A DNA stretch of 64,000 nucleotides from positions 936,501-1,000,500 of the forward strand of contig PUQB01000015.1 in NCBI GenBank assembly GCA_003024785.1. Direction: 5' to 3'. This document shows positions 1 to 10,874 of the stretch, piece after piece. The notes under the pieces were generated by a model, which did no database searches, was not told the origin of the DNA, and saw nothing but the letters and a program-made list of their open reading frames with translations. This stretch comes from Selaginella tamariscina (Eukaryota; Streptophyta; Lycopodiopsida; Selaginellales; Selaginellaceae). The position numbers and the translations under genes were made by a program. Every line of letters begins with the position of its first letter. The first letter of the stretch is position 1.

Positions 1-1610
1 AGTAATGGTCCAGCGACTTTTCAGTGTATGATGGATAAGGTTCTTTATGATATGTTAGAGGTGATTGCCGACTTCATCGATAATGTTTTGATTTATTCGG
101 AAGGAACATGGGAGGAGCATGTTTGTGATGTACATATGGTTTTGGATCAGTTACAGGAAGTTGGTTTAAAGCTAAAGTGGTTTAAGTGTGTGTTTGGATC
201 CAAGGATACATCATTATCTTAATTATTGCATTTCCTGTGAAGGTTTGTAAGTCGATCCTAACAAACTTGTTGTAGTTCTGAAGTTTCCTACGTCAAAGTG
301 TATAAATGATGTGTAACACTTTCTTGGCAAGGTACAATATCTTAGCCATTTTGTAGATCATCTTTTGGATCGTATTGCACCATTGCAAACATTGCTAAAA
401 TAATTAACTTTATCTCTCGTCTAGTTTAAGGGTTGTGAACATGCATTTGTAGATCTTAAAAAGTTGTTGACGACTCCTCCAGTTTTGGCATACCATGATT
501 ACACTCATCTCTTCATCTTACGCGTGGATGCTTCTGACATAGGTCTCAAAACATATTGATGCAAGAGAATATGAGTGTGCCTGGTCAGCGTCATCCCATT
601 ACGTACATCAGTTGTACGTTGTAGCTAGTAAAAGTGAACTACTCCACAATAAAGAAGGAGTGTCTAGCAACGGTTTAGAAAAGCTCTATGCTTACTTGTA
701 TGATTCTCGAACGCTGTTGGAAGGGATCATGGTATAGTCACTTCGTTGTTGAAATGGAAAAACTTGATTGGCCATACTACTCAATGGGCCTTAAAGCTTT
801 AGATTTATGACTTTGAAATTATTCATCGCCCAAGGAGTTCCATGTTTAATGCTTACGCTCTTTCTTGAGCTCCTCTTTCACTTTCTCTTTCTTCTTTTGT
901 TCCTGAGGAGCCAATTGTTTTAACATCAGTGGATTTTTTAAACGAGGATTTAATACCATCAACAGTTATTGTGCTTGACATTTAGTGTCCACAAGGTGCA
1001 AAGTTAGATTTACCTTTTTTGAATGACATTCGTGAAGTTCAAAAGGTTGAGCCATGGATTCAAAAACTTTGTGAAGGTTTTAGAATCCTACATCGCTTGT
1101 TAATGACTTGCCTTTCATGCAATTACATTCGCAATATCGCCTTCAAGATGACCTCCTTTATTTTGTGAGGATTGATTTAAATGATCATTTGCAATTGGTG
1201 GTGCCTTTGGTCTTTGTTCCATACGTCCTCCACATTTACCATGATTCTCATGTTCTTCACATGGGACATCGTCTTGTGATTGAGAAGTTGCACAAATCTT
1301 TTTATTTACCAAAGTTGCAAGGAGATGTGATTTGTTGTGTGTAGTTGTGTGTGGTGTTGAGCTTGCAACACTCCCCTGTATACTTTGAAAAGACATGCAA
1401 TTTCCTATTTATTTGAGTTGGTGGTGTTTGATTTGATGGGACCTTTTTCATGGTCAACTTTTGATAACAAGTATGTGATTATTGCTTCTAACTACATAAC
1501 TCATTGGGTGAAAGTTGGTGCTCTTGCTAGTGTGATTGCTTCTGATGTTGGCCAGCTTCTCTTAATCAGGTAGTATTCCAACAACTCATGGCACCACTAC
1601 GTAAGTAAGT
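1..1610 (+). mobile_element. Ty3/gypsy retrotransposon fossil (family 2), 3' part
   Basis: Remnant of a gypsy-type LTR retrotransposon entering from the left edge. Recognisable parts in order are reverse transcriptase (IADFIDNVLIYSEGTWEEH, about 70-125), an RNase H-like stretch (about 480-850), the integrase zinc-binding region (about 1230-1370) and the integrase core (VFDLMGPF, about 1427). The same family lies inverted at about 20690-25560, where near-identical RT and integrase phrases recur. It is old and heavily broken, with many interruptions. No LTR was located. The right end is approximate. Confidence 0.8.
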
Positions 1611-2638
1611 GTTTCACCTAATTATTGCATCCTGGATCCTTTGTGAGGTGGCAAACATTTGAATTAAAACAGTTAAATAATTTAACATATCTAGGGTTAA
1701 ATTTCAATAATAACAACCTAGAAGGGTAACCTATGTTTGAAGAGGTTCCTTACATTGGTTCTATAGTAAAGGAAAAGGCAATTCATGAGTTGTAAATCTA
1801 TCCTAACAAGTTCTAGCAAGAAGGTCAAGATGGATCCCACATCTTTAGCAAGTGTTGTTAACATTTCCACGATTGACTGCTGCAAAAAGAGGTGTTGTCA
1901 GATGGCGAACCGAAATGAAATTACCTAATGTAGACGTGTCTTTCATATACTCACCCAAAAGCAAAGGCATAAATTTATATATGCTGCACTAACTAGGTGT
2001 ATTGATGAATGGAATGGCCTTGGACACAAGTTATTAATTTACATCCATGGTATTTAATAAGGTGGCCATTTACTTCAAAGTTTGGTACATTATATACGGG
2101 ATCTCGAATATCATGTTATACTGCCAGAGGGATGAGTGGCTAGATGGAGCACATACCTCAATACATGGGAACACTCGCTTGGCGCTCTCACATTATGGCA
2201 GTCATAAAAATACTTAAGACTTTTGTAGAGGCAAATGTAGACTAGATGCCTCGCAAATGCAGACTGAATGCCTCACAATTTTCCTTAACGTTTTACCTTC
2301 AATTTACACTTAATTGGCTTATCAACGCTTCTCGACGGTAAGCTTGATGTTTGACAATATGCTTACTTATGTTGTGTCAAACATCAAGCAATTCATAACA
2401 ATGATTATATATATATTGATTAAAAATATCTTTTAGCTACGGTCACCTTGCGTGCATCACGTATTGTACATTAAGATAACGTGGCATATATTCAAACAGA
2501 CAGACACTGATGAAGACATATAGTACTACTAAGCAGTAATTATTACAACTAATACAAGAGTCTCAAACTTAAACTAAACAGTAAAACATAAGCAAGGGTA
2601 AAGAGAAGAACCAACGGCTGAGATTGTATCTTCAGCTA
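1611..2638. other. Spacer without a recognisable gene
   Basis: AT-rich sequence with no ORF I recognise. The first part may be decayed flank or LTR of the preceding gypsy fossil. The only structure seen is the perfect inverted repeat at 2342-2389. Confidence 0.5.
2342..2389. repeat. Perfect 15-bp inverted repeat (stem-loop)
   Basis: GCTTGATGTTTGACA at 2342-2356 is exactly complementary to TGTCAAACATCAAGC at 2375-2389, with an 18-nt loop. It could be a small hairpin RNA, a remnant of a tiny inverted-repeat element, or chance. No flanking target duplication was seen. Confidence 0.6.
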
Positions 2639-4221
2639 CTAACACCTATCTGCGGTGGATGAGCCTCCTGGTGGGAAGAGCACTAAGAAGAAGAGAAGAA
2701 ACATCCGGAGATGAAAAAGTTAATACATGAGGCTAAAGCGTTGTGGCCAGACTAAATACTATGTAAACATCGTGGAGTTAAAAGTTGTACTCAAAATAAC
2801 CTCCGCGGATAGAGAAAGAGAGAGAGAGAGAGACACACGGAGAGAAGAGGGAGAGGGAGAGGGAGAGAGGGAGAAGGAGAGAGAGACCTGTGCGCCAGTC
2901 AAAGTCGGAGATGGGTGGACCACCGGGGTTGCCCTTGAGGTAGCGCTCCAGCTCCCTTTTGCTCTTAATTTCCTCCCCATTTGGCGCAATAAAAGTTACA
3001 TCGCATCTTAGTGGAGTCCCTCCCTTATAACTGTAAACATAATATAAACAGATTATGTCTGATAACAAGTTTTACTGTATAGATAAGCATTCCAAGTATA
3101 TTTGTATAGATACGTATCTAAATAGCATGTACAGCGTGTGTGTGAGAAGCTAGATCATATACACACATATACATAATATATATGTGTATGTGTACACATA
3201 CATAACAAAATATAAGTTTAATAACTTACTGGTAAAGGGGACCTGCATCGGTTGTTGTATCATAAACATATATATCAGCTCCCATTCTTAGTAAACATTC
3301 ATATAAAAACTTTACCTGACGGATGGAGTTTCTTTGGAAGTCGTTGGAATCTGAACAAAGTTATCCAATTAAATAGTAGAATGTATGTACGCGTGTAAAT
3401 ATGTTAAACAGTATGTGCGCGTGTGTATGTATATATACAATATATAGGAGTTTAATAAGTTACCGTGGACACATCGTGACTAACAGCCTTCTCATCTTTA
3501 GAGTTGTTGCCATCTCTGCAAGTAGATCAACTGTCTGCAAAACCAACAAAGCATTTAATAATGTATGTGTACAGGTGTATATGCTCAAGTGTATAATAAA
3601 CTATGATTCCAATAATTCTGTCTATGAACCGCAAACAAAACGTATTAGTTTTGAATAAAAAACCATTAACAAGCCAAACCTGTCTTAATTTGATGCCTGG
3701 ACTACGAATGGACGCCATAAGTGCTGCTCTTTCAGAGTCTGCATTGTTAAAATTAGACTCAACGTAAAGACTTACATCTACGTGCATAAAACTTGCACAC
3801 ACGGAACCCCCACCAACACACACTTACCAAGTTGAGGTAGTGATGCTTGTGAAGGACCTGAAGACGAGGCTCGCTCATCTTTTGATAACTTAGCTGGTGA
3901 AGAATTGCTTGTATTAAACAGTGGTGAAGAAGATCTGTATCTATCTATCTATCTATCTATATATCTATATATCTATAATATATACATACACACACATGTG
4001 TGTGTGTGGTGTAACAGCATAAGAAGAAACACAACATGAAGAAAAATGTTCTTCACTATCCAAAAGACTGTATAGCACCGTGCACACGCACGCACACACC
4101 CACACGCATACCTGCACGCTGATAACTGGTAGAGTCTCTCCATCTCCTCCAAACAAAGGAGTAAAATCCGACACTTGGGAACGGGAAAACTCTCTCTCTC
4201 TCTCGCTCAAACACACGCACA

Positions 4222-4252
<31 letters not shown>

Positions 4253-4312
4253 CGATTTACCTTCTTCCGAATACCGCATCCTAGAGAGCGGCAAGTCATG
4301 ATGATTAAGCAT
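2639..4312 (-). CDS. MBD (methyl-CpG-binding)-domain protein, multi-exon
   Basis: Host gene built from small exons with intervening simple repeats. The best-supported 3' part reads: about 3752-3680 (DSERAALMASIRSPG), about 3536-3466 (TVDLLAEMATTLKMRR), about 3340-3230 (LLRMGADIYVYDTTTDAG), 3030-2888 (TFIAPNGEEIKSKRELERYL then PPISDFDW) and 2682-2639 (ending GGSSTADRC then stop). From 3230 leftward the splice phases agree (CA|T, then G|TG), and the last acceptor follows a strong pyrimidine tract. The block APNGEE-KSKRELERYL-DFDW matches the core of plant MBD domains, which bind or descend from binders of methylated CpG in nuclear chromatin. Exons upstream of 3752 (about 3833-3940, 4112-4173, 4261-4312) are plausible, but their frames are ambiguous and the start at 4312 is a guess. 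The MBD assignment is from motif memory only. Confidence 0.55.
2809..2886. repeat. GA-rich microsatellite
   Basis: Imperfect (GA)n/(GAGAGG)n tract lying just downstream of the donor site of the MBD exon at 2888-3030, thus inside the last intron of that gene. Confidence 0.85.
3937..3985. repeat. TATC microsatellite
   Basis: (TCTA)n grading into TATATC repeats, within an intron of the minus-strand MBD-like gene. Confidence 0.85.
4185..4252. repeat. Compound CT/CA microsatellite
   Basis: (CT)n followed by (CA)n, in the first putative intron of the MBD-like gene. Long ORFs on both strands here are artefacts of the repeat. Confidence 0.9.
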
Positions 4313-5160
4313 TGATTAGGGTTCTTCGCAAATTTGTTAAAACCTTTAAAAAACAATTTAATAAGTATACATAATTTGAACAAAATAAAATTGAAAGTTT
4401 AAAAGCGGGGCCCAACATCGAGGATAAAACAAAATATTACCAAAAAAGATTGTAATTTAATCAAAATAATAAATTTGGATTATAAAATTTAAAAGAAAAT
4501 TAAAACTAGTGAGATTTGTAATCAAAATAAATAAAATTGAGTTTCGGAGTAGAATGTTCGGTAAAATTCTAGTTTAATTTAACTGTACATAGTGGAAAGA
4601 AGAATATCATGAAGCTGCTTTCACACGATTTCAACGTGTTAAACAGTAAAACCTTAAACCCTAAAAAGTTAAAAGAAATTTATTTTGTTATTCTTCACGG
4701 AAATTGAGCAAGAACCTGCCATGTAACATCCGCTAGTAGCCAAAAACTTATATACGAACACCCTATTCAAACATTGGGATGAATTTTTGTGACACGTGTC
4801 ATTACCCTCCTATGTAGAATACCAGCGACGTGGAAATCAAGTATGGAAGCGCGTTAATATCAGGACTTTGCCAACAATTTAATAACGTTCAGGCTGGTCA
4901 ACGGTCAGGTGAAGAACGATCTAGGTCTTCCTGGAAAGTCATAACATCCACACGAGGCATGCCCACCAGACTGTCAAACGAACCCAAGAGAAGGGAGAGA
5001 GAAAACGATTATAAGAAGAGTTAGTACTTCCCTCGTTTACATTGAGTTACAAGGCTTGTTCAGTTTCAATTTGACATAACAAGGTGATACAAGGATTGTT
5101 CAGTTCCAGTGCGACATAACAGGGATTGCAGTGCGACATAACAGGGGGTGTTGTTTTGGT
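4313..5160. promoter_or_regulatory. Intergenic region between divergent MBD-like and GH3 genes
   Basis: About 0.85 kb of AT-rich DNA separating two divergently transcribed host genes, so it should hold both promoters. A telobox-like AAACCCTAAAA lies near 4655. No unambiguous TATA box was picked out. The GH3-proximal end carries the short tandem repeat listed separately. Confidence 0.5.
5049..5150 (+). repeat. Short tandem repeats just upstream of the GH3 start
   Basis: Two and a half imperfect units of about 38-40 bp, each with a core like TTGTTCAGTTYCA and GACATAACA (first unit about 5049-5088, second about 5089-5126, then a partial copy of GCGACATAACAGGG). They sit within 110 bp of the GH3 start, so in the 5' UTR or proximal promoter. 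Confidence 0.7.
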
Positions 5161-6978
5161 ATGGAAGCCAAGGGGATTCTCGATAGCATTGCATCTGACG
5201 AGGCGGCACTCGAGTTTGTAGAGAGCGTAACAAGAGATGTGTCATCTGTACAGAATGAAGCGCTTAAACGGATACTGCAGGCAAACAGTGGTATAGACTA
5301 CTTCAAAAAGCATGGTATCTATGGTGTACCGTCCAAGGAGGAGTTCAAGACGCTACCGCTCGCGTCGTACTGCGATATAGAGCCATATGTACAGAGAATC
5401 GCCAATGGGGACGAGAGTGGCACCATACTGGGTAATAGGGTGAATGAGATGCTTACCAGGTATTACATTCTTAACCACTGACTTTCTTTCGTTGACTGAC
5501 TGACTGACTAGCTGCCGTTGACTGCAGTTCCGGTACATCCGGTGGGGAACAGAAGCTCTTTCCCAAGCCACAGGGCTACGATGCTGAATTCGTCGTGCTT
5601 AACCGGGTTGCTAGAGCTGCTCTGAACAAGTGAGTTTATTAATGAATATAAGATAATTAATATAAGCTAACTTACTGTTGGTGGCAGACAAGCACCATGC
5701 GCTAGCAAAGGCAAGACCCTGCAATTCATATACGTCAGGAAGCCGGGGATAACGTCCGGCGGAGTCATAACGTGCTCCGGATTGAGCGGGTACTTCACCA
5801 GCCCCGCGTTCCGGAACCGGAAGAGAGATGGATACACCAGTCCAGATGAAGTCATTGTGTGCGTGGATTACCACCAGACAAGTTACTGTCACCTCTTGTG
5901 TGGTCTCGCACAGTCCTGCGAGGTGTCGTCTATCGGGGCGGTCTTCGCCTCCACGTTCGTCCGAGGGATGAAGGAGCTCCGTAAGTACTGGAGGGAGATA
6001 TCGGACGATATAGAGAGGGGCTCAGTGAACACCAACATCGTCTCGGACCTCTCAGTAAAGGATGCAGTGAACAACATACTGAGGCCGAACCCGGAACTGG
6101 CTAACGCCATCCGGCGGCAGTGTTCGAAACAGTCTTGGCGGGGAATCATCCGGCGGTTGTTTCCGAACGTGAGGCTCGCGAATTCTATCGTTACAGGCTC
6201 CATGAAGCAATATGTTCCTATTATCGACTTCTTTACTGACAGCCTGCCGATAGCCTCTTCTCTGTACGCGTCTTCGGAATGCAGCACGCTCGGGGTCAAC
6301 CTCTCACCCATCTGTGACCCCTATAAGGTTCTCTACACTGTCTTCCCTTGCTTCGCTTTCTACGAGTTTCTGGCGCCGGACGGGACGCTGGTGGAGCTGG
6401 CGGACGTGAAGCTCGGACACGAGTACGAGCTGGTGGTGACCACCAAGGGCGGGCTGTACCGGTACTGTGTCGGAGACGTGCTCAGGGTCGTGAGCTTCCA
6501 CAACAGTGCCCCGCAGTTTGCATTCATGAGACGGGCGGGCGTTCTACTGAGCGTGGACACTGACAAGACTGACGAATTCGAGCTTCATACTGCAGTTACG
6601 AATGCAGCATCCCCGCTGCCGAACTTCCGACTGCTGGATTACACCAGCAGGATTGATCTGTCTTCTCAGCCTGGTCACTATGTTGTCTACTGGGAGCTCT
6701 CCACCGCAGACGGGAACCCGGTGGAGCCGGAGTGGATTTGTGCAGAGCCTGAGAACGTACGGTACTGCAGTAACGTATTGGAGCGCTTCCTCTCCACGGT
6801 GTACGGCCGGAACCGGAGGGAAGGCAGCATCGGACCCTTGGAGATCAAGGTAGTAGGGAGTGGGACTTTTGACAGGATAGTTAACCACGTGGCGTTGGGT
6901 CTCGGCGAAAAGGAGGCTCCGGCTCAGGAGGCTTCATATTATTCTAGTATATTCGCGGATATTCTAGGGTTATTCTAG
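5161..6978 (+). CDS. GH3: GH3 acyl acid-amido synthetase, 3' end interrupted by transposon E1
   Basis: GH3 enzymes are cytosolic adenylate-forming ligases that conjugate jasmonate, auxin or related acids to amino acids. Start chosen at MEAKGILDS (5161). Exons 5161-5459, 5528-5629 and 5688 onward join in frame. The first junction creates the ATP-binding motif SSGTSGGEQK. Later family blocks are visible: FIYVRKPG, GAVFASTFVRG, RLFPNVRLANSIVTGSMKQY, SLYASSECSTLGVN, LGHEYELVVTTKGGLYRY, GDVLRVVSFHN, APQFAFMRR, GHYVVYWEL and SIGPLEIKVVGSGTFD. Family homology stops at about 6900. The last residues to 6978 (ending ADILGLF) are read from the left end of E1. The native C-terminus (QYKTPRLV) lies at 15246 onward, so about 40 C-terminal residues are displaced by 8.3 kb. 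The product is likely truncated and probably inactive, unless the element is removed from the transcript. The exact substrate cannot be read from sequence. Confidence 0.93.
6892..6900 (+). repeat. Target-site duplication of E1, left copy
   Basis: GCGTTGGGT here and GCGTTGCGT at 15213-15221 match at 8 of 9 positions. Both copies fill exactly three GH3 codons. With one copy and the element left out, the GH3 frame runs on as HVAL-(G/R)-SVGKGSIGQYKTPR. A 9-bp duplication is typical of Mutator-like elements. Confidence 0.75.
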
Positions 6979-7020
6979 CATATTCTAGCATATTCTCAAG
7001 AATATTCTAGAATATATAAG
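6901..7020 (+). repeat. E1 left terminal inverted repeat
   Basis: Starts CTCGGCGAAAAGG. The segment GGAGGCTCCGG-CTCAGGAGGCTT pairs with the reversed right end (GGAGGCTTGGG, then GCCCAGGAGGCCT). It continues with many TATTCTAG/AATATTC units. E2 begins with the same CGGCGAAA. Confidence 0.7.
6993..7012. promoter_or_regulatory. Heat-shock-element-like GAA/TTC array, E1 left end
   Basis: TTC, then GAATATTCTAGAA: alternating GAA and TTC modules with 2-bp spacing after the first, the arrangement bound by heat-shock factors. It may equally be a transposase binding palindrome. Confidence 0.5.
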
Positions 7021-7032
7021 TTTTTTTAATAT

Positions 7033-7078
7033 GCCGACTGGTTTAATATACGCCGACTGGCTTAATATATGCCACTGG
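7033..7078 (+). promoter_or_regulatory. GCCGACTGG motif cluster inside the E1 left end
   Basis: GCCGACTGG at 7033-7041 and 7052-7060 and GCCACTGG at 7071-7078, with spacing of about 19 bp. The same GCCGACTG word is repeated in the central array (10875-11734) and near the right end (15099-15126), suggesting a protein binding site shared by ends and centre. Confidence 0.6.
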
Positions 7079-7111
7079 CTTAATAAGACATTATCCTAAA
7101 CCCTAAACCAT

Positions 7112-10100
7112 TTATCCTTGTAGCACCGGTGGGTCATGAACTCTGTTGCAATTCACCAGCAAACGGTGGACCTCCATGTCACTGAGCGATCGCCTTTGTA
7201 GAAAATATGTGACTTCCGGGTTCAAGCCAAGCACACGGCTATAGACGAAGTACATGTGTACACATGGGCTCCAACTTTTGCTCTTCTGAAATGTAGAACA
7301 ACTGCATGAAGGATAAGTATTAATAGTCACCTTTGCAGAGTCATTTCCTGCCGACACAACGAAAGCCTCCTTCCGTCCTCTAGCTGTCACTTCAACATTT
7401 CGCACACAACCTAAAAACGTCTTGGCCTTGCGGAAATTCTTCTCTTGTTCCTTAGACATTTTTGTTGGAGTCCGAACCATACGTCCTTCGAAAGGTGGAA
7501 TTGTTGTAGATCCAGCTCCACGTGGTGGCGATGGTGTTTTGTCCTTCTGACCCTCATCTACTCTTCCTGCCATCCCCTGTAAACCTTCCAGAACAAAGCC
7601 TGCATCCTGTAGTTCTCTGACCTCCTCACTTGTCAGCTTCGTTTCCTTGAGCACAGGCCAAACCGTTGGTGGTGTTGGAATACGTGACCGAAGAATTTTG
7701 CCGTTTGGCCGCGTGAAACACCCTGAATCTTTTGGGCAGAACCACATCATCTGTTGTACATACTCCTCATTCCCCAAGGCATCAATGTACATTCGTTTTC
7801 CATAGAATCCTGGTGCTGGCACTCTGCTTGGATAACCGATTGGTTTTCCACACAGAGCAGTTCCTTCCTGATTCATCCCCAAACACTTAACCTTACTGGA
7901 TGCTCCGATTCGTCTGATGGCCCACTCTGTTTGAGCAATCTCTCTCTCCGAAACCTCTTCGAACCTTAACCTCTTTCTCCTGTTGTTTTGGACCACCCGC
8001 TCTGTGTACTCTACATCATGTCTGTGTGAACGTCGAGCATCAGACTGTTCTGTTCCTGTGACTGTTCTCCTAACAGTTTGCACTCGAACGTTAGTGGTAC
8101 ACGTGAACTCCGGGCTGGTCAAGTGTTCCTCGCCTTCCACCAGATTAATAATTGTTGATGGAGATACACTTTTCCCCTCAGAGAGTTTGCGTTGCACTCG
8201 TTTCAACAGAGTTTCCTTCGAAGGCCCTGACCCTGTATACCTCCCTTCTATTGCCGCTTTCACCTTCGCACTCTGCATAACTGCATCGGTGAGGTCTAAC
8301 ATTGTCGCCTCCAGCAGTGGTACTCTTTTGGCCAATCTTGCTCTTCTTGCTCTAGCGTGAATCACTTCAGCATTGTTTGTAGTTGGAACGCTCGCGAGTC
8401 CTTCTTCTGTCATGTCTCCCAGTTCCGCCATGGAGATGTGGTCCTCATGCCTGATCCACCAAGACAGCCATGTCTTCAAAGCTCGAATGTTTGACGCTCG
8501 TCCTTCCCAAAAGACTCGAGAATTGCCAGTTGTTCTTTCTTAGATTGTTCATTCAGTGCTGCAGGCCAGGCACGAGCAAGCTTCATGTGTTCTTCGCGAT
8601 GTTCTTCTGCGATCCATTTCTTTGTCACCTGACGCACGGATTGCATAAAGTGAAACAGACAGCTTCTTTCCCTCCCTTTCATCTTTGCTCCGTTGTTGAA
8701 TACTTGGCGCAAGGCTATCCATATCGCTCCAGCCTCATCCGACATGAAACCAGCAAAGTTGACATTCTCCAAACCCTGCTTCTTACAAACCTCTAGCATT
8801 GTGTTCAAGAACTTCAGCACTGCAACATTATCTTCGCGGCACATATCTGCGTAAGCTATAGTCACCATGGATCTGACACTGCAAGAGAGCGTTAGATAAC
8901 GAAGATTAGAAAGTGTTATGAAGAGTTTTACAACTTACAATGGGTCATAAAGGTGTATTCCAATTGTCGCCCAGTCTGGTATGCGGTGCGTGTGGTCCAG
9001 AACAACCCATTGATCATGAAGGTCTCCTCCACTTTGACACCTTCTGATGTACTCAACTCCTGAACCCGGTCCCTCAACTGTCATTTTGAAGATCAGAGGC
9101 TGCTCCTCAGCACCATGCAGTTCCATCCCTGGAACATGTATGACGTGAATGAAAGGTATTGGCAGCTTTGTCTTCAGCTCCAGAAGACCCTCGTAACCCT
9201 CTCTAAAGTGTGTCTCCTTCTGTCTTGATTGTGTAATCCAGTCCCGAGTCCTAAAGAAAAGGTCACGTCAGTGTGTAGAGATCTAAAAAAAATACCTTCG
9301 ATGGTTTGTTAGAGGTTCAAGTTTTGAGAGTAAACCAGTGTACGAGACTTCTCCTTCTTCCTTGAAAAGTTCTTCAAAGATGAGCTCACGCGCGGCTTGA
9401 AACTCAATCACTCGTTGATTGGTTCGCGGACTGCTCTTTACCACGTTGCTGACACTAGATCTGGCTCGCTGAACGTTTGAAGCTGACACTGAGGGGCTGA
9501 CTGGATGCTGATGAACACCTCTGTGAATGAACAACCTTGTAAAAGAAATGTCGTCTGGCAGAATGTAGTACACATAAGCCGGACAAGTGTGCACCAGCAA
9601 TGGCTCCTCTCCACAATGCTTACATTTTATGCCTATTACTTTGCCTGTCTCAGTTGTCTTTGCCTTCTCCACAGCACCCTTGAAGTGACATTCATTTGCT
9701 TTCTTCTCAAAAGCCAAGTAGGGGCAAGTAGGATTGATGCATTGGAGATGTCCGACACATGAACTTCGACTGACTCGCGCCGGAACATGCCAGTGTGTTG
9801 TGCTCGGGTGTGTCCAATGGTAGCAGCCATCCTTGCGATTCATCCCCGAGTACTTCTCTGTGCTTTCTGTCTTAGGGGGAAGTTCGAAAATGACATTTCC
9901 ATTGTATATCTGCGGTAGTTCAGAGACTCGTTTAACTTCAGACGAACCAATGAGATCCTTCCCTATCCTACATTTGTCTGCTCTTAGAAGACACACCAGC
10001 ATGGATTCCTCACGCTCCTCTGTCCGCAACCTGAACAACGGGCCCTTTGCCGGGCACAATGTGTAAAAGACAAACTGGTTTGATGCATTGCCTTCTGGTA

Positions 10101-10332
10101 ACAACTCCACATCTTCTCCAGAACTCGCAGAAACTGACATCAATTGAACCACATGTATACTGAACCAACAAGGAATGTTGAAAGCAATGTGAAGATCATG
10201 TTCAAACACAAAAGCATTTCCATCTTCATCGACTGGGAAATCTTTGTCAATGCCTTCTAGGTAACTCTGGCCATGACAACGCAAGGAGAAAGCTCGGTGG
10301 TTTAGGAAAGCAAAGCAAAAGATTAAACACAC
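7112..10332 (-). CDS. E1 Mutator-like transposase (zinc cluster, DDE, SWIM)
   Basis: Three exons: about 10332-9296, 9250-8939 and 8878-7112. Junctions are GT..AG and in frame, and E2 has introns at the same places. Exon 1 carries a WRKY-GCM1-like zinc cluster (SSCVGHLQCINPTCP, CKHCGEE, HRGVHQHP), the DNA-binding module of many MULE transposases. Exon 2 holds the first catalytic Asp (VVLDHTHR, about 9000). Exon 3 holds the second (FAGFMSDEAGAIW, about 8740), the C..H pair (SCLFHF, about 8660), the third acid (TTNNAEVIH, about 8370), a Cys-rich patch (KCLG, CGK, WFCPKDSGC; 7890-7730) and a SWIM finger (CSCSTFQ, CVHMYFVY; about 7310-7230). Intact length would be about 1030 residues. One frameshift is evident near 8510-8530, where the E2-like reading (VFWEG, then TWLSWW) moves to another frame, so this copy is probably inactive. 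The initiation codon is uncertain. Confidence 0.85.
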
Positions 10333-10874
10333 TTTCTTACCAAAAAAAAATTACAATCGTTAACAATAAACGTGAATACACGTTTGTATATAATTAATTC
10401 TATGCTGCCCAGTTCACAGTGTTCTTAATGATGTCCTCTCTAGTATCACCGATTTAATTTAATTTCTACCTTTTATGATTTGAAATATCTTCACATTTAC
10501 CAATTATTCACATATTTTAAAATAAACCCTAAATATTAATGTCACATTTATTCCGTAGGGTTCACTGTTTTCATTGCGGCTAGGGTTTTTTGGTAGATAG
10601 GGTTTACTGTTTCCATTGCGGCTAGGGTTCTTTCAATCTCAGATCTGTTTCCACTGCGGTAGATCCAGAGGGTTTCTTTAATCTCAGATCTCAGAGTTAC
10701 GGTTTCCACTGCGGCGCCATCCATTTCGACTCGATTCGTGCAGCGCCCAAGTATAACAATGGAGATTTCTGTGCCGATTTAGATTCTCGGCACCATCCTG
10801 CTCAGCCGGCGGCCACAAGGTATGTGTAATTTCTGTATTTTATGATTTGCTGCTCAAAGTATTTCTTTTTCCAG
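10333..10874 (+). promoter_or_regulatory. E1 central promoter region and first leader exon
   Basis: Divergent promoter region between the two E1 genes. It holds repeated words (TTTCCATTGCGGCTAGGGTT twice around 10570-10630; TCTCAGATCT twice around 10636-10690) and telobox-like AGGGTTT boxes. The first leader exon of the plus-strand gene appears to end at 10819 (CCACAAG|GTATGT), and a 55-nt intron follows to 10874. Confidence 0.55.

Noticed and set aside
7095-7110. Telomere-like CCCTAAACC words (also near 4655 and 56150-56190)
   Set aside because: Only one or two units each; typical promoter teloboxes or chance, not telomeric arrays.
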